From the NCBI GenBank assembly GCA_009760855.2, contig WPIO01000118.1, positions 122,001 through 186,000 of the forward strand: 64,000 bases of DNA, in the 5' to 3' direction. The DNA is from Cristatella mucedo (taxonomy: Eukaryota > Bryozoa > Phylactolaemata > Cristatellidae). The translations under genes and the position numbers were made by a program. The notes below the pieces were generated by a model. It saw only the letters and a program-made list of their open reading frames with translations. It made no database searches and had not been told where the DNA came from. Shown one piece after another: positions 62,801 to 64,000 of the stretch (its first letter is position 1; every line of letters starts with the position of its first letter).

Positions 62801-64000
62801 TCGACCAATTTTATGCCACTTGCCGATGCCTCCTGCATTTGGCTAGAGTCAGGCAAGATGAGCACAGTATCCACATGGCAAGGTGTCTGCGAATTCCCTG
62901 AAATAAAGCGTGGGCTACCGCATAAGCATGAGCGCTCACAGATGCCAGAGCATGCACTTAAGATCGATGCAATGGTTCAAGATAAGGCAGCGCCGACGGC
63001 ATCCTTAGAGAAAGCCTCGACTCGCACCGAGGCCCGTAACGTGCCAAATTCCACAGACGTCCATACCAACAAGTCCTTAAGCTAGCAACCACAGCAAGAA
63101 GTCACACTGCCTGCTGACCAGATTTAGATCAAGTAATAGGCTCAAAAAGTCAGAGGCAGGTGCCCTAGCCATAATCAAATTCTTTCTAGCTGTCTTTGGA
63201 AAGGCCCGGTGGCCTGCATGAGCAAGCACGGCCAGCAATTCCTATTGGTGAATGAAAAGCTTACAAAAGACAACATACCTACGAAAAGTAGGGCTCGACA
63301 GGGAAGTCTGGTTGTGCTATACCACATGCCAATAGAATATCACTCAAACGGCAACTGCAGTCAGATGCACATTGAAGTATTTTACGGCTTCATTCCGGCC
63401 AAGATCAAAGGCAGGCAGCTGGGCAGTGCTAACATGGCTGTGGCTGCCACTACCACTGCTAGTGCTGCAGCTTAGCACGGCCACTGGAACCCTTCACTGC
63501 CTCTTTTGCACACGGTCGGGTGCCATTCTGTAACCCATCTACCCGGCATAAGGTTGGATCGCCTTTCACCGGCCCGACCTTTAACGGACGCACATACCTA
63601 GGTCTGCTGACGACAGGCAATTGCTTAGCGCCAGGTCGACGTCATCCGGCACCGCTAACCCGGATTTCCTGCTTGTGACAGCATGAGGCCCAGCATATTG
63701 CAAGGAGTCACTCGAGCCATTCCCAGGCGAAGCAACGGCCAAGTAATGAGATCTATCCATTGGCTCACAGCATCTAACAATGTCAACCTACAAACAAATC
63801 AACCAGCACGGCATGAACACTCGAGATTACTACATGGACAATTATGTTGCACGACATGACAAACCAGCTATGAATAGCAACTGCCCACCTGCGTCATCTG
63901 TGAAGCATTGCACAGCATGACAGACACATCCTTGAGAATTTGAGATGCAGCATCGTCAGGTACGGTACCAGCAAAGCTGGTAAATCGAGGGATCTCACAC
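26693..64000 (-). CDS. KNL1: KNL1/Spc105-like kinetochore scaffold, last 14 exons (5' part outside window)
   Basis: KNL1 is the outer-kinetochore scaffold. Its disordered N-terminal repeats recruit BUB proteins and PP1; its C-terminal coiled coil and tandem RWD domain bind MIS12 and ZWINT-type partners. On the minus strand fourteen GT/AG exons chain with matching phases into about 720 residues and a TAA at 26695-26693. Visible order: low-complexity Ser/Thr/Asp/Pro region (1-260); head segment with [15 protein letters not shown] and ACEEL-like helix (280-380); [10 protein letters not shown] helix (about 400); coiled coil (420-500); double RWD (503-720) with [33 protein letters not shown] and [16 protein letters not shown]. 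Domain order and the W, LYP and YLSRL landmarks fit KNL1. Sequence identity is low, so the name is an inference. No canonical MELT motif is seen in the portion present. Alternative: another RWD kinetochore protein. Confidence 0.72.
27427..27552 (-). CDS. KNL1: KNL1-like exon 13 (second RWD core)
   Basis: Acceptor tcttccactttcag, donor gtaaag. G completes Arg, then [34 protein letters not shown], then AG. The LYP loop between strands is the RWD signature. The frame is also open upstream of the acceptor to 27614, but only this acceptor gives the right phase. Confidence 0.85.
27553..28887. other. KNL1 intron, no recognised feature
   Basis: No repeat or exon recognised. An open stretch to 27614 is a read-through of exon 13. 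Confidence 0.45.
28888..29038 (+). mobile_element. type-2 SINE with internal 26-bp duplication
   Basis: GGTGCTTGCCTTTGATGATC and GGTGCTCGCCTTTGATGGCC are tandem relics; then GAGCCCTGTGGCATATGAGA, AGCGCCTGGACAGAGATTAA and TCTCTTAGGGCGCTATAC. The 3' end is nearly the LINE A hairpin. Confidence 0.75.
29011..29091. repeat. inverted repeat: two SINE/LINE tails facing across (TA)n
   Basis: AAGTTCTCTTAGGGCGCTAT on the left and its near-complement at 29070-29091 enclose ATTATATATATATATATAAT. Arms of about 30 bp with roughly four mismatches. Confidence 0.85.
29096..29658. other. KNL1 intron, no recognised feature
   Basis: Nothing recognised. Confidence 0.4.
29659..29786 (-). CDS. KNL1: KNL1-like exon 12 (second RWD, first part)
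   Basis: Acceptor attttttcag, donor gtacatcc. Forty-two codons plus [22 protein letters not shown] then [20 protein letters not shown] helix followed by a basic turn, as in the entry to the second RWD. Confidence 0.82.
29787..30293. other. KNL1 intron, no recognised feature
   Basis: Open frames read through from exon 11 into this intron (to about 30099). Nothing else. Confidence 0.4.
30294..30397 (-). CDS. KNL1: KNL1-like exon 11 (RWD linker helix)
   Basis: Acceptor tttatgtgcag, donor gtcggt. AA completes Glu (SVLD-E), then [20 protein letters not shown] and [14 protein letters not shown]. The donor at GAG is chosen over one four bases further because only it keeps phase 0 with exon 12. Confidence 0.8.
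30600..30652 (+). mobile_element. LINE A tail scrap
   Basis: TTTCTTAAGGTGCTATACAAATG then TTGTTATTATTAC. Confidence 0.6.
30945..32105 (-). mobile_element. LINE family A, about 1.15 kb, RT to tail
   Basis: Tail and 3' UTR at 30945-31130; then minus-strand [76 protein letters not shown]. Frames are broken between blocks. 5' truncated inside the RT. Confidence 0.9.
32106..32718. other. KNL1 intron, no recognised feature
   Basis: AT-rich, nothing recognised. Confidence 0.4.
32719..32870 (-). CDS. KNL1: KNL1-like exon 10 (first RWD)
   Basis: Acceptor gcgtttag, donor gtacgtg. T completes Gly; reads [20 protein letters not shown], then [12 protein letters not shown] and [11 protein letters not shown] plus G. 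The pattern (W at the start, alternating beta strands, then I..I....LD) matches the first RWD of KNL1. Confidence 0.82.
33010..33182. repeat. purine-rich low-complexity tract
   Basis: GAGGAGGTAGGGGG/GGGAGGAAGACGGGG-type sequence of about 170 bp, followed further on by a CA-rich stretch at 33379-33416. Confidence 0.85.
33183..35164. other. KNL1 intron, no recognised gene
   Basis: GC-richer than its surroundings, with overlapping open frames on both strands (for example 33187-33654 and 34276-34767). None shows a conserved motif or fits the KNL1 phase chain, which is already complete from exon 9 to exon 10. Confidence 0.45.
35165..35392 (+). mobile_element. LINE family A 3' end
   Basis: GTGTGCTTATGCTTGTTGACACTGTGC, CATGTCACACCTAACCAT, terminal hairpin AAGTGCCTGGAAAGAGATTG, TATAATTATTATTAG tail. 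Confidence 0.85.
35393..36189. other. KNL1 intron, possibly Tc1 5' remnant
   Basis: Precedes a Tc1-like transposase end. I cannot recognise transposase codons in this part. Confidence 0.3.
36190..36545 (+). mobile_element. Tc1-like transposase 3' remnant and terminal repeat
   Basis: LNPIECL then [17 protein letters not shown] resembles the DLNPIE.LW..L catalytic tail of Tc1 transposases, and [13 protein letters not shown] resembles their R...VI...GG.T end. Further on, GGAACTTTTTGGGTCCAGC followed by CATTGTA looks like a Tc1 terminal repeat. Stops and frame changes throughout. Confidence 0.65.
36546..37129. other. KNL1 intron, no recognised feature
   Basis: Nothing beyond short open frames. 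Confidence 0.4.
37130..37169 (-). CDS. KNL1: KNL1-like exon 9 (40-nt micro-exon)
   Basis: Acceptor tgcttgtag, donor gtgagtg. AT completes Asp, then [12 protein letters not shown] and GG. With exon 10 it gives FEALLGFRAWTLE, the junction of coiled coil and first RWD. Found only by phase-matching. Confidence 0.78.
37170..37633. other. KNL1 intron, no recognised feature
   Basis: Nothing recognised. Confidence 0.4.
37634..38508 (-). mobile_element. LINE family A, RT C-terminus to tail, open frame kept
   Basis: A 216-codon minus-strand frame (37857-38507) from [19 protein letters not shown] to [10 protein letters not shown], then 3' UTR, hairpin and (AAT)n tail. No internal stop, so a young 5'-truncated copy. 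Confidence 0.93.
38509..38867. other. KNL1 intron, no recognised feature
   Basis: Nothing recognised. Confidence 0.4.
38868..38990 (-). CDS. KNL1: KNL1-like exon 8 (coiled coil)
   Basis: Acceptor atcttttcag, donor gtcagtg. TG completes Leu, then [39 protein letters not shown], then a single G. Strong coiled-coil composition. Trailing G plus AT of exon 9 gives Asp. Confidence 0.82.
38991..39742. other. KNL1 intron, no recognised feature
   Basis: Nothing recognised. Confidence 0.4.
39743..41455 (-). mobile_element. LINE family A, 1.7 kb, with nested tail insertion
   Basis: From the (AAT)n tail back through the [14 protein letters not shown] region, [18 protein letters not shown] (YADD), [39 protein letters not shown]. 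Interrupted at 40491-40563 by an opposite-strand scrap of the same family. Ends inside the RT entry. Confidence 0.93.
40491..40563 (+). mobile_element. 73-bp LINE A tail inserted into LINE A
   Basis: CAAATGTAAAGCGCCTAGAA, terminal hairpin, TTTATCAAATGC and (ATT)n, splitting the host between TCTAAACAAG and (AAG)CCCGAATTTTAGC. The uninterrupted host site is seen at about 53440. Confidence 0.93.
41620..42065 (+). mobile_element. LINE family B 3' part
   Basis: [38 protein letters not shown] and the ACTAAAAGCCTCTTATGGC 3' UTR, parallel to 11640-12050. Diverged and without its TTACA tail. Confidence 0.8.
42066..42777. other. KNL1 intron, no recognised feature
   Basis: Nothing recognised. Confidence 0.4.
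42778..42865 (-). CDS. KNL1: KNL1-like exon 7 (coiled coil)
   Basis: Acceptor ttgcattcag, donor gtaagtcgcc. Twenty-nine codons plus T, starting [17 protein letters not shown] and ending [11 protein letters not shown]. Leading phase 0 matches exon 6; trailing phase 1 matches exon 8 (T+TG = Leu). Heptad-like spacing of I, M and L. Confidence 0.78.
43205..43285 (+). mobile_element. LINE A tail scrap
   Basis: TTTATAAAGTGCCTAGAAAG, hairpin and ATTATCATCATT. Confidence 0.8.
43556..43632 (-). mobile_element. LINE A tail scrap
   Basis: (AAT)n then GCACTTGATTAAGCGCCCTC and AGGCGCTTCACATTTG; only about 75 bp, like the nested insert at 40.5 kb. Confidence 0.85.
43633..44546. other. KNL1 intron, no recognised feature
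   Basis: An 82-codon minus-strand frame at 43784-44032 has no convincing splice sites. Confidence 0.4.
44547..44669 (-). CDS. possible cassette exon of the KNL1-like gene
   Basis: A 41-codon open stretch between a weak acceptor (tttctgag) and donor gtctgg, exactly phase 0 to 0, lying between exons 6 and 7. Encodes [20 protein letters not shown], helical in character. The chain is complete without it and the surrounding DNA looks repeat-like, so it may be chance. Confidence 0.25.
44902..45062 (+). mobile_element. type-1 SINE, diverged
   Basis: GGCCCAGAGGTGAGATTCTC head, CCAGGTCGTGAGTCTGAATT (B-box position), then CACTGCAAGCTGGACGAAAG body and GAAGCTGGTTGATTAG tail. Confidence 0.65.
45165..45480 (-). 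mobile_element. LINE family A 3' end, old
   Basis: AAGAGAACCAAATCCCTTTC (hairpin) then 3' UTR remnants, and TTGAATGTCGTCAAATCAGA from the end of the RT. Heavily diverged. Confidence 0.6.
45971..46087 (-). CDS. KNL1: KNL1-like exon 6 (AKYEEWF helix)
   Basis: Acceptor tgctaccttag, donor gtaagtca. Thirty-nine codons in phase 0, [15 protein letters not shown] to [19 protein letters not shown]. The AK..EW motif after a heptad-like helix matches the conserved AK..WY.WR segment of KNL1/Spc7 proteins. Confidence 0.75.
46300..47670 (-). mobile_element. LINE family A, old, split by a SINE
   Basis: Minus-strand scraps [40 protein letters not shown], and [13 protein letters not shown]-like around 46990-47040 (YADD). 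Then KTLKRVVV-like at about 47590. Many breaks. Confidence 0.7.
47158..47328 (+). mobile_element. type-1 SINE inserted in LINE A
   Basis: TTAGCCCAGGGATAAGGTGAT (A-box region), TCGTTAGTTCGAGCACTTC (B-box), TTGGGAGTCGTAGTGATAGC body, ATGAGGCTGTTGAATCAGCC tail. Confidence 0.75.
47671..48480 (-). mobile_element. LINE family A with internal deletion
   Basis: (AAT)n tail and 3' UTR at 47671-48050, then a jump at about 48055 to the RT entry: [20 protein letters not shown] and the linker before it. The RT core is missing. Confidence 0.75.
48481..48870 (+). mobile_element. LINE endonuclease C-terminal scrap
   Basis: [19 protein letters not shown] matches the GDFN.H.D.PSD motif of APE endonucleases in L2/CR1 LINEs; [18 protein letters not shown] follows at the family position. 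Confidence 0.65.
48885..51290 (-). mobile_element. LINE family A, longest copy (about 2.2 kb without SINE)
   Basis: From 3' hairpin (48890) through the RT C-terminus ([17 protein letters not shown]), RT core, RT entry, to the pre-RT linker: [20 protein letters not shown] and [20 protein letters not shown] (51170-51250). Old, with many frame breaks, split by a SINE at 49960-50130. Confidence 0.85.
49960..50130 (+). mobile_element. type-1 SINE inserted in LINE A
   Basis: TGATGGCACACTAGGTAAGG (A-box), GGGCTCGATTCCTG (B-box), GCGGTGGTGATAGCCGTAAA body, GAGGCTGTTTAATCAGC tail. The host LINE resumes with AGAGTATAAACTGTGAAAAG. Confidence 0.85.
51335..51830 (+). mobile_element. LINE A-like RT C-terminus, old
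   Basis: GAAACTGCTACATTACACCAC, TGCACTGGCTCCACATCAAG (LHWLH.KQ) and the [11 protein letters not shown] block. Strongly diverged. Confidence 0.6.
51855..52310 (-). mobile_element. LINE family A 3' end, old
   Basis: GGCACCCTAAAAGAACTATA then the RT tail (CTTGAAGTCGAGACACTGCTT) to about 52310. Confidence 0.65.
52529..52642 (-). CDS. KNL1: KNL1-like exon 5
   Basis: Donor gtattgg. The acceptor used here is ttgcag, because phase 0 is required by the previous exon; an acceptor seven bases upstream (high end 52649) would shift the frame. Thirty-eight codons, [16 protein letters not shown] onwards, ending VVAADGDE. Helical. It sits alone between long LINE A blocks. Confidence 0.72.
52698..54122 (-). 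mobile_element. LINE family A, well preserved, 1.4 kb
   Basis: A 259-codon minus-strand frame (53198-53977) covers [18 protein letters not shown] (YADD), [40 protein letters not shown] and [17 protein letters not shown]; one frameshift at about 53198, then ends at LKTPI. RT motif A ([20 protein letters not shown]) at 54060 is in another frame. Complete 3' UTR, hairpin and (AAT)n tail. Confidence 0.95.
54200..55065 (+). mobile_element. LINE family A: EN end, linker and RT entry
   Basis: [39 protein letters not shown] and [20 protein letters not shown] precede an abrupt strand switch at 55066. Confidence 0.85.
55066..55285 (-). mobile_element. LINE family A RT core fragment, inverted
   Basis: Minus-strand [20 protein letters not shown] and [16 protein letters not shown]. 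Joins the preceding plus-strand piece at CCATTCCTAAGTAAGTTAG. Confidence 0.88.
55290..56110 (+). mobile_element. LINE family A-like RT, old
   Basis: Plus-strand RT entry ([20 protein letters not shown]), [24 protein letters not shown] region, [36 protein letters not shown]: the catalytic YADD has become DADD. Confidence 0.75.
56111..56489. other. KNL1 intron, no recognised feature
   Basis: A 61-codon plus-strand frame (56199-56384) has no family match. Confidence 0.4.
56490..57660 (+). mobile_element. LINE A-like RT, old, with 54-bp tandem duplication
   Basis: SRMLERVVA at about 56525, [28 protein letters not shown] at 56750, then [13 protein letters not shown] twice: units 57277-57330 and 57331-57384 are identical. 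Confidence 0.75.
57664..57790 (+). mobile_element. type-2 SINE
   Basis: GTTTGACGACCGAGGTTGCA, GGCTCGAGCCCTGTGACATA (B-box-like), AAGCACCTGAATAGAGATTAA, TCTCTTAGGGCACTAAATAAA, ATTATATG tail. Confidence 0.75.
57800..58268 (+). mobile_element. LINE-like 3' end, very old
   Basis: CTGAAATCTTTTGATCTTTC is similar to the LKSFGDRAF coding block and GGTGGAGATTCTGTTATCTT, ACACAAACGACGTATTATTAT to a tail. Low certainty. Confidence 0.4.
58760..59047 (-). CDS. KNL1: KNL1-like exon 4 (start of head domain)
   Basis: Acceptor ctatccttccag, donor gtacgt. Ninety-six codons, phase 0 to 0. The first part is low complexity; the second, [14 protein letters not shown] then [18 protein letters not shown], resembles the Spc7/KNL1 pattern of a short FL..(I)RF.D helix followed by an L..LC/E helix. 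Next exon 6.1 kb away. Confidence 0.68.
59172..59576. repeat. copy 1 of a 0.4-kb duplicated segment
   Basis: About 97% identical to 62966-63366 by eye (about a dozen substitutions, indels of 1 and 3 bp). Same orientation, in a KNL1 intron 125 bp before exon 4. Confidence 0.95.
59577..60463 (+). other. 257-codon open frame without recognised family
   Basis: A plus-strand frame from 59659 to 60432, rich in S, T, C and I, with an overlapping 109-codon minus frame. No motif, signal peptide or splice logic seen. It could be chance, an unknown repeat, or a small nested gene opposite KNL1. Confidence 0.25.
60464..60620 (+). mobile_element. type-1 SINE
   Basis: TAGCATAGGGGTAAGATGCA (A-box), CGCGGGTTGGAGTCCTGC (B-box), AAAGTGGGAGTGACAGTCGC body, GATGAGGCTGTAAAAATC tail. 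Confidence 0.78.
60686..60790 (-). mobile_element. type-1 SINE 3' half
   Basis: Minus strand: GGGCAATCCTTTGTTACCCA, TGCAAGCTGTAGTGGTAGCC. The head is missing. Confidence 0.65.
60791..62463. other. KNL1 intron, no gene
   Basis: Contains an imperfect TTTAGG-rich patch at about 61400-61475. Otherwise unrecognised. Confidence 0.45.
62464..62897 (-). CDS. KNL1: KNL1-like exon 3 (repeat region)
   Basis: Acceptor tttatttcag, donor gtaagt. GG completes a Gly codon, then 144 codons, ending in phase 0. Rich in S, T, D, L and P. Two halves align: [20 protein letters not shown] and [20 protein letters not shown], each followed by an STHQE(D/E)L motif. This degenerate repeat pattern is expected for the KNL1 repeat zone. 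Confidence 0.72.
62966..63366. repeat. copy 2 of the 0.4-kb duplicated segment
   Basis: Pairs with 59172-59576. Lies 69 bp before KNL1 exon 3. The plus-strand open frame through it ([12 protein letters not shown]) is shared by both copies but differs mainly at amino-acid-changing sites. Confidence 0.95.
63598..63787 (-). CDS. KNL1: KNL1-like exon 2
   Basis: Acceptor tttgtttgtag, donor gtatgtg. Reads [20 protein letters not shown] and later [21 protein letters not shown], and leaves one G for the next exon. The string MDRSHYLAV is vaguely like the MDIT-RSHT core of vertebrate KNL1 repeats, but this is weak. The exon is open throughout and phase-fits both neighbours. Confidence 0.65.
63889..64000 (-). 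CDS. KNL1: KNL1-like exon 1 in window (partial)
   Basis: Open minus-strand frame running off the window edge. It starts with CEIPRFTSF and ends NASQMTQ before the donor gtgggc. 112 bases, ending in phase 0, compatible with the next exon. Contains [10 protein letters not shown], which resembles VPDDVDLAL in the next exon. Coding status rests on the phase chain and the open frame. Confidence 0.6.

Overview
This window is animal (metazoan), most likely invertebrate, nuclear DNA. It has spliced genes with GT/AG introns, long AG/CT/AC microsatellites, and many LINE, SINE and DNA-transposon copies. The encoded proteins are clearly animal but diverged from the vertebrate versions I remember. I cannot name the species. 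No bacterial genes, rRNA operons or CRISPR arrays are visible.

Two host genes face each other tail to tail. From 985 to 25273 (+) lie the last eight coding exons of a PP2A regulatory subunit B56 gene (PPP2R5 family), giving 319 residues and a TGA stop. From the right edge down to 26693 (-) lie fourteen coding exons that I read as the 3' part of KNL1 (Spc105/Spc7/CASC5), the kinetochore scaffold, giving about 720 residues. They contain a degenerate-repeat region, a head segment with a W-containing helix, a coiled coil and a C-terminal double RWD domain ending in TAA. Every exon junction in both chains is phase-consistent, which is the main support for the models. The stops are 1.4 kb apart. 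The products belong to one circuit: KNL1 recruits BUB1/BUBR1, and BUBR1 binds PP2A-B56.

Most of the rest is repeats. LINE family A (L2/CR1-like, (ATT)n tail, conserved 3' hairpin) has more than twenty copies on both strands, several nested or inverted. LINE family B is related but has a TTACA-type tail. Two tRNA-derived SINE types are present, and one ends in nearly the same 3' hairpin as LINE A. There is also a Tc1-like transposase remnant, a 174-bp pogo/Tigger-like MITE, a 5S-rRNA-like fragment, and a 166-bp hAT MITE that closely resembles SPIN, a transposon known for horizontal transfer between animals.

Layout: 0-25 kb, B56 exons among intronic LINEs and microsatellites; 25-27 kb, convergent 3' ends around a (CT)n tract; 27-46 kb, KNL1 RWD and coiled-coil exons with LINE A copies; 46-58 kb, almost solid LINE A debris with one KNL1 exon at 52.6 kb; 58-64 kb, KNL1 repeat-region exons and a duplicated 0.4-kb intronic segment.
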